Made by a program: the position numbers and the translations under genes. Shown here one piece after another: positions 6,807-13,533 of a stretch of 13,533 nt of DNA; the first letter of the stretch is position 1, and every line of letters begins with the position of its first letter. Source of the DNA: Oscillospiraceae bacterium (lineage in GTDB: Bacteria; Bacillota; Clostridia; Oscillospirales; Oscillospiraceae); contig JAEDIN010000030.1 in the NCBI GenBank assembly GCA_016292445.1, forward strand, positions 1-13,533, read 5' to 3'. Under the pieces are notes generated by a model. It made no database searches. It had not been told where the DNA came from and saw nothing but the letters and a program-made list of their open reading frames with translations.

Positions 6807-7591
6807 ATATCCCTATCTATGATAGCTTGCAAGCCCTGCTGAACAGCGGTCTCAAAGCCGAGTTCTTTGAGCTTGCACACGCCCTCGATTGTAGTTCCGC
6901 CGGGGGAGCAGACCTTGTTCATCAGCGCGATGGGATGCTCATCCGAGTCCATGCAGAGCAGTCCGCTGCCGACGGCGGTCGCCGTGGCTATCTCCTCGGC
7001 AAGAGGTCTTGCAAAGCCTGCGCGAACTCCCGCCTCGGCGAGTGCGTCTATATACAAAAGCACGAACGCGCCCGACGCGCCGCCCAGCGCGGAGAAAGCG
7101 GCGAACTGACCTTCCTCAATGTGATATACCTTGCCGACGGTGGAGAAAATGCCGTCGGCTGTTTTTATATGTTCATCCTTTGCGTTTTTGCCGCCGCATA
7201 TCGCCGTTACGGAGGCTTTGACCTTGGCGTTTATGTTCGGCATGACGCGCACAAGGGGAACGCCCTTTGCAAGACGCGATGCGTACCAGTCGCAGCTTTT
7301 GCCTGCGGCTATGGTGATAACGAGCTTGTCCTTGCTTATAGCTCCGCCTATCTCCTCAAGAAGCTTCGGCATGACCTGCGGCTTGACCGCAAGCACGATG
7401 ACCTCGGACTTTTCCGCCGCTTCGACAGCGGTTTTGCAGGGTATGAGCCCGTGGCGGTCGCTCAGGGCGTTGGTCTTGCCCTCGGAGCGGTTATATCCGT
7501 AGATGTTGTCGTTTTTGAATTTGCCCGAGGCAGCCATGCCTGCGATTATCGCCGACGCCATGTTGCCCAGACCTATGAATCCGTACTTCAT
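6788..7591 (-). CDS. proC: Pyrroline-5-carboxylate reductase
   Basis: Last step of proline synthesis: NAD(P)H reduces pyrroline-5-carboxylate to L-proline in the cytoplasm. The protein has 267 residues (E. coli has 269). The Rossmann motif is F5-IGLGNMASA near the N-terminus; VMPNIN at 117-122 and the family signature PGGTTIEGV at 230-238 are intact. Start is the ATG at 7591 with AAGGAAG upstream; the frame extends to 7765 but that region has the promoter and overlaps the riboswitch of the divergent transporter. The 3' end overlaps nth by 19 bases. It stands alone, without proA or proB in the window, so the precursor could also come from ornithine. Confidence 0.97.
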   Translation of the reverse strand: MKYGFIGLGNMASAIIAGMAASGKFKNDNIYGYNRSEGKTNALSDRHGLIPCKTAVEAAEKSEVIVLAVKPQVMPKLLEEIGGAISKDKLVITIAAGKSCDWYASRLAKGVPLVRVMPNINAKVKASVTAICGGKNAKDEHIKTADGIFSTVGKVYHIEEGQFAAFSALGGASGAFVLLYIDALAEAGVRAGFARPLAEEIATATAVGSGLLCMDSDEHPIALMNKVCSPGGTTIEGVCKLKELGFETAVQQGLQAIIDRDIQLSQN

Positions 7592-7619
7592 GATAAGTCT
7601 TCCTTTTCGTTTTTTTGAT

Positions 7620-7648
7620 ATTTTATCATTATAACGGGAATTGCACAA
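7620..7648 (-). promoter_or_regulatory. Candidate proC promoter
   Basis: On the minus strand TTGTGC (7648-7643) and TAAAAT (7625-7620) are 17 bases apart. A second, perfect TATAAT lies at 7633-7628 but has no good -35 at 16-18 bases. Either could serve; both put the start 20-35 bases before the proC ribosome site. The exact element is uncertain. Confidence 0.4.
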
Positions 7649-7695
7649 GCGTTGTATCAATTCTTTGTTAAAAGCAACAATTTTTGACGAAAGTG

Positions 7696-7723
7696 TTGAC
7701 AAATATTTTTTTACGGATATAAT
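7696..7723 (+). promoter_or_regulatory. Consensus sigma-A promoter of the lysine riboswitch unit
   Basis: TTGACA (7696-7701) and TATAAT (7718-7723), both perfect matches, with a 16-base spacer that contains a T run. Transcription should start near 7730, about 13 bases before the first strand of riboswitch helix P1. A promoter this strong fits a unit whose control is after initiation, by termination. Confidence 0.92.
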
Positions 7724-7742
7724 GGCGTTGAATTGAACAGAG

Positions 7743-7903
7743 CATGATAGAGGCGCGGTTGCCATCAGTAGTTTAGTTTAAACGCCGGGAAGCGTTAGAC
7801 GAAAGGGGTCACCGCCGAAGAACCGGACATTTTCCCGAGTGGTCGGTATCTGGGACGCAGGAGAACATCCTGCGGACTGTCGCAATTGCGGAGAGCTGTC
7901 ATG
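7743..7903 (+). promoter_or_regulatory. Lysine riboswitch (L box) aptamer
   Basis: The conserved lysine-aptamer blocks occur in order: AGAGGCGC (7749-7756), AGTA of the P2 loop-E region (7767-7770), GAAAGG (7801-7806), GCCGAAG (7814-7820), GGTATCTGGGA (7845-7855), a stem CGCAGGA/TCCTGCG (7856-7862 with 7868-7874), ACTGTCG, and GGAGAGCTGTC (7890-7900). P1 forms between CATGATAG (7743-7750) and CTGTCATG (7896-7903), 8 bp with one wobble. Lysine binding stabilises P1 and leaves the downstream terminator free to form. Without lysine, GAGCTGT (7893-7899) can pair with ATGGCTC (7944-7950), the 3' arm of the terminator, as antiterminator. It is therefore an OFF switch for the transporter gene that follows. 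Confidence 0.96.
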
Positions 7904-7926
7904 ATCGGCATGAATGTGTTTTCTTG

Positions 7927-7958
7927 TTGAGTCATGAAGCGTCATGGCTCAATTTTTT
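7927..7958 (+). terminator. Riboswitch expression-platform terminator
   Basis: TTGAGTCATGA (7927-7937) pairs with TCATGGCTCAA (7942-7952) over 11 positions with one T-G wobble and an AGCG loop, followed by six T. It ends 21 bases before the transporter ATG. Its 5' arm resembles the 3' strand of aptamer P1 (both carry GTCATGA), as expected for two mutually exclusive partners of the 3' arm. Confidence 0.93.
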
Positions 7959-7979
7959 GTTCAAAGAAAGGGAAACATT

Positions 7980-9506
7980 ATGGAATTCGTAAACACCTTC
8001 TGGGCTCTGGTCCCCCCGATAGTCGCAATCGTTCTTGCGCTCATCACCAAGGAGACCTACAGCTCACTGTTCATCGGCATCCTTGTCGGTGCACTGCTCG
8101 CAACGGGCTTTAATCCCATCGGCACTATTGACACAATGATAAACGAGGGCTTCGTTCCCGCCATCTCCGGCAACGCAGGCATCTTCATGTTCCTCGTTAT
8201 CCTCGGCTTTATGGTAGCCCTCGTCAACACCGCAGGCGGCTCGGCCGCATTCGGCAAGTGGGCTGCAAAGCATGTTAAGAGCCGCGCAGGCGCCGCTCTT
8301 GCGGCTTTCGTCCTCGGCGTTCTGATCTTCATTGACGACTACTTCAACTGCCTGACCGTCGGCTCGGTCATGCGTCCCCTCACCGACCAGCAGAAGATCT
8401 CCCGCGCAAAGCTGGCCTACATCATTGACGCAACCGCAGCTCCCATCTGCATGATCGCCCCCGTTTCCTCTTGGGCGGCAGCAGTATCCGGCGTTGCCGG
8501 TCAGCTCGACACCGGTGTCTCCGGCATCCAGCTTTTCATTCAGGCTATTCCCTATAACTTCTACTCCCTGCTGACTTTGATATTCGTTATCGCTCTCACC
8601 GTCATGGGCTTTGACTACGGTCCCATGGCAAAGGCAGAGCTCAAGGCCCTCCAGGGTGAGCTTGGCTCCCTCGGCAACGACGAAAGCGTCGAAATCTCCA
8701 AGGCAAGCCTTTGGGATATGCTTGTCCCCATCATCATGCTCATCGTCTTCTGCGTCATCGGCCTTGTCTATGTCGGCGGATACTGGGATCCCGAAAGCGG
8801 CGTAGCCGGCGACTTCATAGGTGCATTCGGCAATACCGACGCATTCGTAGCACTGCCCTGGGGTTCTCTCATTGCTCTGGTTCTGTCCATCATCTACCTC
8901 ATCTGCCGCCGCGTCATCACCTTCAAGGGTGCTATGGAATGTGCGGTCAAGGGCTTTAACGCAATGGTTCCCGCAATCCTCATCCTGACCTTCGCAGTAA
9001 CTCTGAAGAACATGACCGGTCTGCTCGGCGCAGCAGAATATGTCGCAGGTGTCATGGAAGCAGCCTCCAAGGGCCTGTTCATGATGCTGCCGGCAATCAT
9101 CTTCATCGTTGCCTGCCTGCTTGCATTCGCAACCGGCACAAGCTGGGGCACCTTCGGTATCCTCATCCCCATCGTTCTGCCCATCTTCGACCCGAGCTCT
9201 CCTCTGCTTATGATCGGCATCTCCGCCTGCCTTGCAGGTGCTGTCTGCGGTGACCACTGCTCACCCATCTCCGACACCACCATCATGGCTTCCGCCGGCG
9301 CAAACTGCAACCACATCCAGCACGTTCAGACTCAGCTTCCCTACGCCGTTACCGTGGCTCTTATAAGCTTTGTCAACTTCATCCTCGCAGGTCTTATTCA
9401 GAATCCCTGGATCTGCCTTGCAATCGGTGCGGTAATGACCATCGCTGTTCTGTTCGTCCTTCGCGCCACCATCGGCAAGAAGACCGGCTGTGTAGAGCAG
9501 CAGTAA
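7980..9506 (+). CDS. NhaC-superfamily transporter, probable lysine transporter (LysW type)
   Basis: A 508-residue integral membrane protein of the NhaC Na+/H+ antiporter superfamily with about a dozen hydrophobic segments, starting at residues 6-24. Family motifs present are F117-IDDYFN, the TAAPICMIAPVSSW stretch at 152-165, A384-TGTSWG, and G424-DHCSPISDTT with NCNH at 442-445. By homology alone it would be called a sodium/proton antiporter. The lysine riboswitch directly upstream changes the reading: transporters of this superfamily under L-box control were proposed as lysine transporters (LysW), so lysine uptake or exchange driven by Na+ or H+ is the best inference. The ATG at 7980 has AAGGGA just upstream; the frame opens at 7944 within the terminator hairpin, which rules that start out. 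Codons end strongly in C, suggesting high expression. A single-gene unit. Confidence 0.92.
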   Translation: MEFVNTFWALVPPIVAIVLALITKETYSSLFIGILVGALLATGFNPIGTIDTMINEGFVPAISGNAGIFMFLVILGFMVALVNTAGGSAAFGKWAAKHVKSRAGAALAAFVLGVLIFIDDYFNCLTVGSVMRPLTDQQKISRAKLAYIIDATAAPICMIAPVSSWAAAVSGVAGQLDTGVSGIQLFIQAIPYNFYSLLTLIFVIALTVMGFDYGPMAKAELKALQGELGSLGNDESVEISKASLWDMLVPIIMLIVFCVIGLVYVGGYWDPESGVAGDFIGAFGNTDAFVALPWGSLIALVLSIIYLICRRVITFKGAMECAVKGFNAMVPAILILTFAVTLKNMTGLLGAAEYVAGVMEAASKGLFMMLPAIIFIVACLLAFATGTSWGTFGILIPIVLPIFDPSSPLLMIGISACLAGAVCGDHCSPISDTTIMASAGANCNHIQHVQTQLPYAVTVALISFVNFILAGLIQNPWICLAIGAVMTIAVLFVLRATIGKKTGCVEQQ

Positions 9507-9521
9507 GCTGAAAGCATTTTT

Positions 9522-9556
9522 ACAGCCTCGTTTCAAAGCGAAACGAGGCTGTTTTT
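9522..9556 (+). terminator. Terminator of the lysine transporter unit
   Basis: A 13-bp perfect stem, ACAGCCTCGTTTC with GAAACGAGGCTGT, loop AAAGC, then TTTTT, beginning 15 bases after the transporter stop. On the minus strand the same hairpin follows the ypeB stop directly but lacks a T run, so termination there would be weaker. Confidence 0.93.
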
Positions 9557-10819
9557 CTATTCAAAATCTATTCGATACTGCGTGCCGGTCTCGGCATCGA
9601 CAAGCACACGGAGCGTATCGCCGCTTTCGGTCTTGCACTCGAAGTCATAGCAAAGTCTTTCGCTGCCGCCGTCTGTCTCGGCATACACCATGCCGCTCGG
9701 TTTTACGCTAAGTCCCTCGGGGAGCGCATTTTTCGCCTCCGACTGTGTGACTATGCTCTCGGGCTTAATGTGCTTTGCCGGACTGTTTATATGCCCGCTT
9801 GCATCAAAGGCATACACTTTGCCGTCGTCGCCCGCAATCGAGATTTTTACACAGTCGCTTTCGCATCGCACGCCGTCTGCAAGACACTCAAAGCGCATGA
9901 CCTGCAAATCTCCGACGCGCTCACTCGACTCTAAGTGCATTTTATTGAATCCCTGCTTTTTGAGAAATTCCTCAGCCGCTTTCTCCATGTCCTCGGAGGA
10001 CATTTCGCCCGTTACGACCCTCGATGAGCTTAAAGACAGCACATTGCCGAAGCCGTCAACAAGCACGCTCTTGTCAAGATAACCGAAGCTTGTCGCGCCG
10101 TTTTCGCTGCGGTACTGTTTTTCGAGCTTGTCACCTTCGACACCGAGAAAATCCGCCGCAATACTTCGCGCTTTGTCCTCGGATATGGGGTCTTCGCAGT
10201 CTTGCGGCTTTGCCTTGGTGTATTTTCCGTCATAGTCAAGCTCCGGAAGCTCGCCTATGCCGCTTTCCATATCAAGCATGGCTGTGCTCAAAAGGCTGTC
10301 GCCGCCTGCGGCAAAGACATTCTCCGGCTCGTCCATTAAAACCTCGCCGTTATCGATGTCGTCTCGAAGCTTGTCAAGCGATTGGGTGATGCTCTCGGCG
10401 GTCTTGTAAAGCTCGGCAAAATTCCTGCGCGCGGTATCGTCAAAGCCGCCGGTCTGCTTCATGAGCGACTGCGCATAATCCGCGGCAACGCTTATGAATT
10501 TCGCCGTATTTTCAAGCTCCTGCGTTGAAAAGGGCAGGGCGGACATGGTCATGCCGGCGGCAAGGCAGTTGCCGTAGACATCTGCGCAGACCGAAGCGGA
10601 CATCTCAGCTCCCGTGGCATATGCACCCCGATGAAGGGCATCGCTTAGCTTTGCCGAAGCCGTCACAACCTCGCCGAAGGCGTGCTCGTAGCCGTAAACG
10701 GCGGTGTTGCGGTAGTTTGCGCCGTTTACCGACAGTGCCGCCGAATACGCACCGAAGGCTATCGCCGCCGCCGACAGATATGTCACTATCAGAACGAAAG
10801 TTTTTTTCTTAATATACAT
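9557..10819 (-). CDS. ypeB: Spore germination protein YpeB
   Basis: In Bacillus YpeB is needed for the cortex-lytic enzyme SleB to be stable and localised in the dormant spore. This 420-residue protein has the family plan: one N-terminal membrane helix (about 7-28), a helical region with conserved YGYEHAFGE-like and LPFSTQELENTAKFIS stretches (up to about 155), a LPELDYDGKY segment (191-200) matching the YDGPF region of YpeB, and three PepSY-type modules (about 212-265, 275-345, 355-420). The ATG at 10819 has AGAGGTG five bases upstream; a TTG at 10834 is less likely. sleB, its usual neighbour, is not beside it. The ribosome site lies inside the 3' arm of the hairpin that follows gltX. A sporulation sigma-G promoter would be expected but I cannot define one; TTGAAA with TAATAT (10867-10862) has a 19-base spacer. 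Confidence 0.9.
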   Translation of the reverse strand: MYIKKKTFVLIVTYLSAAAIAFGAYSAALSVNGANYRNTAVYGYEHAFGEVVTASAKLSDALHRGAYATGAEMSASVCADVYGNCLAAGMTMSALPFSTQELENTAKFISVAADYAQSLMKQTGGFDDTARRNFAELYKTAESITQSLDKLRDDIDNGEVLMDEPENVFAAGGDSLLSTAMLDMESGIGELPELDYDGKYTKAKPQDCEDPISEDKARSIAADFLGVEGDKLEKQYRSENGATSFGYLDKSVLVDGFGNVLSLSSSRVVTGEMSSEDMEKAAEEFLKKQGFNKMHLESSERVGDLQVMRFECLADGVRCESDCVKISIAGDDGKVYAFDASGHINSPAKHIKPESIVTQSEAKNALPEGLSVKPSGMVYAETDGGSERLCYDFECKTESGDTLRVLVDAETGTQYRIDFE

Positions 10820-10821
10820 AA

Positions 10822-10860
10822 AAACACCTCTCAAGGCTATCTTGTCCTCAAGAGGTGTTT
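10822..10860 (-). terminator. gltX terminator hairpin that includes the ypeB ribosome site
   Basis: On the minus strand AAACACCTCT (10860-10851) pairs perfectly with AGAGGTGTTT (10831-10822). An inner CAAG/CTTG helix shortens the loop, and the stem runs into five T (10824-10820). It begins 15 bases after the gltX stop and should terminate gltX transcripts. The 3' arm contains AGAGGTG, the ribosome binding site of ypeB, so any readthrough message would have that site base-paired. Confidence 0.75.
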
Positions 10861-10875
10861 AATATTAGTCTGTTC

Positions 10876-12348
10876 TCAGCTTAATTTTTCAATCGCGACA
10901 TTCATTCGGCGCAGGGTCTCCGTCTTGCCGAGAATGCGGCATATTTCGACCGCACCGCCGGGCGTGACCGCCTTGCCGGCGACCGCAATGCGCACAGGCC
11001 ACATGACCTTTGCGTTTTTGCACTCGCAGCGCGCCGCCATATCGGTCATGGCGGTGAGAATATTCTCGTCGCACCAGTCGCCTATCGCCTCGAACACGGG
11101 CAGCATCGCTTTGAGCATCTCAAGCGAGCCTGCCTCGTCGGTCTTGGACTTTTTGTGGACAAACAGCGCGGTGTCGTACTCGGGCAGCTCGTCGAAGAAA
11201 TCGAGCTTTTCGGGAATGTCGGTCAGAACCTCGGTTCTCTGCTGGAGCAAAGCGGCGATGGCCGCGGGGTCAATGTCGGGATTTTTGACCGCCTGACGGA
11301 TATAGGGCTCGGCGGCCTTTGCAAAGTCCTCGGGGCTCATGGCGCGGATATACTCGGCGTTAAAGAACCTGAGCTTTTCAATATCGAAAATGGCAGGCGA
11401 CTTGGAAAGTCCCTTGAGCTCGAAAATTTCGGCAAGCTCCCTCATGCTGTAAACCTCGCGCTCGCCGCCGGGACTCCAGCCGAGCAGCGCGACATAGTTT
11501 ACCACCGCGTCGGTCAGATAGCCCCGTGCGATAAGGTCCTCGTAGGACGGGTCGCCGTGACGCTTGGACATCTTGTTGTGCGCATCGCGCATGACCGGCG
11601 AGCAGTGGACATAGCAGGGGATATCCCAGCCGAAGCTTTCGTACAGCAGATTGTACTTGGGCGAGGATGACAGATACTCCGAACCGCGCACAACATGGGT
11701 GATGCCCATGAGGTGATCGTCGATGACATTTGCAAAGTTGTAGGTCGGCAGACCGTCACGCTTTATAAGCACCTGATCGTCAAGGGTCTTGTTTTCGACC
11801 GTTATATCGCCGAAAATCTCGTCATGGAAAGTGGTCGTGCCCTCCTCGGGAATGCGCTGGCGAATGACATACGGCTCACCGGCGGCGGCTCTGCGATCGG
11901 ACTCTGCCTTGCTCATGTCACGACAGGGGTCTGCTGCCTTTTCAAAGCCGCTATCCTCCTCGGACTCGGTCTTTTCGCAGAAGCAGCGGTAAGCGCAGCC
12001 CTTCTCGACAAGCAGCTCGGCGTATTCGCCGTAAATCCCTCTGCGCTCGGTCTGGACATAGGGACCTACCGGTCCGCCGATATCGGGGCCCTCGTCATGG
12101 TCAAGGCCGCACTCGGTCATGGTGCGGTAGATGACATCGACCGCGCCCTCAACTAAGCGTTCCTGGTCGGTGTCCTCGATGCGCAGGATGAATTTGCCCT
12201 TGTTGTGACGGGCAATCAGCCAAGTGTACAGCGCCGTTCTTAAGTTGCCGACATGCATATATCCCGTGGGACTGGGAGCAAAACGGGTGCGTACCTCGCC
12301 CTTGGGGATGCGCTCCTCCTGCTCGTCAAACCATTTTGCGTCCTTCAT
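10876..12348 (-). CDS. gltX: Glutamyl-tRNA synthetase
   Basis: Class I synthetase that charges tRNA(Glu) with glutamate. The 490-residue length is usual. The nucleotide-binding signature is R22-FAPSPTGYMHVGN (H32-V-G-N35, in place of HIGH) and the second signature is K259-MSKR263. A Cys pair C122-x-C124 and C142 lie in the position of the zinc-binding insert. GITHVVRGSEYLSSSP (215-230) is the glutamate/ATP-site strand typical of GluRS. GGAGGT four bases before the ATG fixes the start. Many Firmicutes lack GlnRS and use this enzyme for tRNA(Gln) as well, followed by GatCAB; that cannot be judged here. It has no T-box leader. Its promoter is back to back with that of trpS. Confidence 0.97.
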   Translation of the reverse strand: MKDAKWFDEQEERIPKGEVRTRFAPSPTGYMHVGNLRTALYTWLIARHNKGKFILRIEDTDQERLVEGAVDVIYRTMTECGLDHDEGPDIGGPVGPYVQTERRGIYGEYAELLVEKGCAYRCFCEKTESEEDSGFEKAADPCRDMSKAESDRRAAAGEPYVIRQRIPEEGTTTFHDEIFGDITVENKTLDDQVLIKRDGLPTYNFANVIDDHLMGITHVVRGSEYLSSSPKYNLLYESFGWDIPCYVHCSPVMRDAHNKMSKRHGDPSYEDLIARGYLTDAVVNYVALLGWSPGGEREVYSMRELAEIFELKGLSKSPAIFDIEKLRFFNAEYIRAMSPEDFAKAAEPYIRQAVKNPDIDPAAIAALLQQRTEVLTDIPEKLDFFDELPEYDTALFVHKKSKTDEAGSLEMLKAMLPVFEAIGDWCDENILTAMTDMAARCECKNAKVMWPVRIAVAGKAVTPGGAVEICRILGKTETLRRMNVAIEKLS

Positions 12349-12406
12349 TTTTACCTCCGTACAAAGCCGAAGTCAGCTTTTTTCTTCTTAATTATTCCAC
12401 CACTAT

Positions 12407-12435
12407 ATACTATTTTACATTTTCCTTGTTGTCAA
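12407..12435 (-). promoter_or_regulatory. gltX promoter
   Basis: On the minus strand a perfect -35 TTGACA (12435-12430) and TAGTAT (12412-12407), 17-base spacer. The start would be near 12400, leaving a leader of about 50 bases, too short for a T-box. The -35 overlaps the -35 of the divergent trpS promoter. Confidence 0.7.
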
Positions 12436-12457
12436 GTGAGAGTTAAAATGGTAGAAT
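12429..12457 (+). promoter_or_regulatory. trpS promoter
   Basis: TTGTCA (12429-12434) and TAGAAT (12452-12457), each 5/6 to consensus, with a 17-base spacer. The start would be near 12464, about 36 bases before the trpS ATG. A second TAGAAT at 12465-12470 has no -35 at the right distance. Five bases of the -35 are shared with the gltX -35 on the other strand. Confidence 0.7.
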
Positions 12458-12499
12458 ACCTGCTTAGAATAGGCAAAAAACCAGAAAGGTTAAGATAAA

Positions 12500-13513
12500 A
12501 TGGAAAACACAACGAAGAAGATAATGCTTTCGGGAATCCAGCCCTCCGGCGACCTGCACCTTGGAAACTACCTCGGCGCGGTGAAAAACTGGAGCGCACT
12601 TGCCGATGAATTTGATTGCTACTACTTCATGGCGGATCTGCACACACTCACCGTGCGCCAGAATCCCACCGAATTTCGCCGCCGTGCGCTGACCCAGCTT
12701 GCACAGTACATCGCCTGCGGCCTTGATCCGGAGAAGAACACTCTGTTTCTGCAGAGCCATGTCCACGAACACGCCGAGCTCGGTTGGGTGCTCAACTGCT
12801 ATACCATGTTCGGCGAGCTTTCACGCATGACCCAGTTTAAGGACAAGTGCGCCAAGAATGCCGACAACATTAACGGCGGCCTGTTCACTTACCCTGCTTT
12901 GATGGCGGCGGATATCCTGCTTTATCAGGCAGACTATGTTCCCGTCGGCGAGGATCAGCGTCAGCACTGCGAGCTGACAAGGGATATCGCAACGCGCTTT
13001 AACAATCTCTACGGCGAGACCTTCAAGATTCCCGAGGCGTATATCCCCAAGGTGGGCGCAAGGGTCATGGGTCTTGGCAACCCCTCATCGAAGATGAGCA
13101 AGTCCGACCCCTCCGGCTGCGTGTTCCTGCTGGAAAAGCCCGAGGACATCGCCCGCAAGTTTAAGCGTGCCGTCACCGACTCGGACACCGAGCATTGCGT
13201 GCGCTTTGACCCCGAGAACAAGCCCGGCGTTTCAAACCTGATGAACATTTATGCCGCCGTGACCGGCAAGAGCTTTGACGAGATAGAGCGCGAATTTGAC
13301 GGAATGGGCTACGGCGCGTTCAAGCCCGCAGTCGGCGACGCCGTTATCGAGACCCTGCGTCCCATCCGCGAGGAGGCAGAGCGCATCCTTGCCGACAAGG
13401 CATATCTCGAAAAGGTCTACACCGAGGGTGCACAGAAGGCGAGCTTCATTGCCCGCAAGACCCTCCGCAAGGTATATAAAAAGGTCGGACTGGTCGAAAA
13501 ACCCAAGTTTTGA
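12500..13513 (+). CDS. trpS: Tryptophanyl-tRNA synthetase
   Basis: Class I synthetase that charges tRNA(Trp). The 337 residues match the bacterial TrpRS length of about 330-340. Seen in order: S11-GIQPSGDLHLGN23 (HIGH equivalent H20-L-G-N23), the tryptophan-recognition stretch YPALMAADIL with D138, VGEDQ at 149-153, and K198-MSKS202. The start ATG has AAAGG about ten bases upstream. Bacillus and many clostridial trpS genes carry a T-box; here the leader is only about 36 bases and has none. It is divergent from gltX with a shared -35 region. Only 20 bases follow the stop, so its operon partners cannot be seen. Confidence 0.98.
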   Translation: MENTTKKIMLSGIQPSGDLHLGNYLGAVKNWSALADEFDCYYFMADLHTLTVRQNPTEFRRRALTQLAQYIACGLDPEKNTLFLQSHVHEHAELGWVLNCYTMFGELSRMTQFKDKCAKNADNINGGLFTYPALMAADILLYQADYVPVGEDQRQHCELTRDIATRFNNLYGETFKIPEAYIPKVGARVMGLGNPSSKMSKSDPSGCVFLLEKPEDIARKFKRAVTDSDTEHCVRFDPENKPGVSNLMNIYAAVTGKSFDEIEREFDGMGYGAFKPAVGDAVIETLRPIREEAERILADKAYLEKVYTEGAQKASFIARKTLRKVYKKVGLVEKPKF

Positions 13514-13533
13514 CGGGCTGATTTCATGCTCTG

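Noticed and set aside
7592..7765. N-terminal extension of proC to 7765
   Set aside because: It runs through the proC promoter region and into the divergent riboswitch; the Rossmann fold begins at the ATG at 7591.
8064..9257. 397-codon open frame on the minus strand
   Set aside because: It lies antisense to the transporter gene; its product is rich in Asp, Glu, Cys and Gly with no family features, and the frame is kept open by the C-ending codon bias of the real gene.
10879..12348. HVGN in place of HIGH and KMSKR in place of KMSKS in GluRS, as a sign of an unusual enzyme
   Set aside because: Both variants fall within the normal GluRS signature, and PSPTGxxHVGNLRTAL is common in clostridial GluRS.
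12349..12499. T-box riboswitch for gltX or trpS
   Set aside because: The leaders implied by the promoters are about 50 and 36 bases, no T-box core sequence or terminator is present.
1..13533. CRISPR array, insertion sequence, prophage, toxin-antitoxin or biosynthetic cluster
   Set aside because: No spaced repeats, transposase, integrase or terminal inverted repeats were seen; nearly all bases are covered by housekeeping genes with short gaps.

Overview
The window is ordinary chromosomal DNA from a spore-forming member of the Clostridia, most likely of the Oscillospiraceae/Ruminococcaceae type. The reasons are a YpeB spore-germination protein, a CD1247-type acidic zinc-ribbon protein, a DUF951 protein, a clostridial-style GluRS, AGGAGG-like ribosome binding sites and a GC-balanced genome. 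It contains 13 protein genes, 12 complete and one cut by the left edge. There are no tRNA or rRNA genes, CRISPR arrays or mobile elements that I can see.

Layout from left to right. (1) Bases 1-2082, minus strand: a D-alanyl-D-alanine carboxypeptidase with its own promoter, translationally coupled through ATGA to an unknown lipoprotein that runs off the window. (2) Bases 2086-6102, minus strand: a housekeeping operon in the order rarA, DUF951, Xaa-Pro peptidase, small two-helix membrane protein, efp, acidic zinc-ribbon protein. It ends in a strong terminator, and a second promoter probably sits in front of efp. (3) Bases 6171-6806, plus strand: nth (endonuclease III), divergent from rarA and overlapping the 3' end of proC by 19 bp. 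(4) Bases 6788-7591, minus strand: proC. (5) Bases 7696-9556, plus strand: a consensus promoter, a full lysine riboswitch with its own terminator, an NhaC-superfamily transporter, and a 13-bp terminator hairpin. (6) Bases 9557-12435, minus strand: gltX followed by ypeB, separated by a hairpin that contains the ypeB ribosome binding site. (7) Bases 12429-13513, plus strand: trpS, divergent from gltX.

How the genes relate. The lysine riboswitch makes the transporter a lysine uptake (or exchange) system shut off by lysine. The peptidase and efp pair is a conserved Firmicute arrangement centred on proline: peptide breakdown on one side, rescue of polyproline stalls on the other, with proC nearby. 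gltX and trpS are driven by back-to-back promoters whose -35 boxes share five bases.

I did not find a plausible new multi-gene system. The points most worth a second look are regulatory: the riboswitch-transporter unit, the overlapping gltX/trpS promoters, and the hairpin covering the ypeB start. Two small unknown proteins, the lipoprotein and the 91-residue membrane protein, are also of interest.
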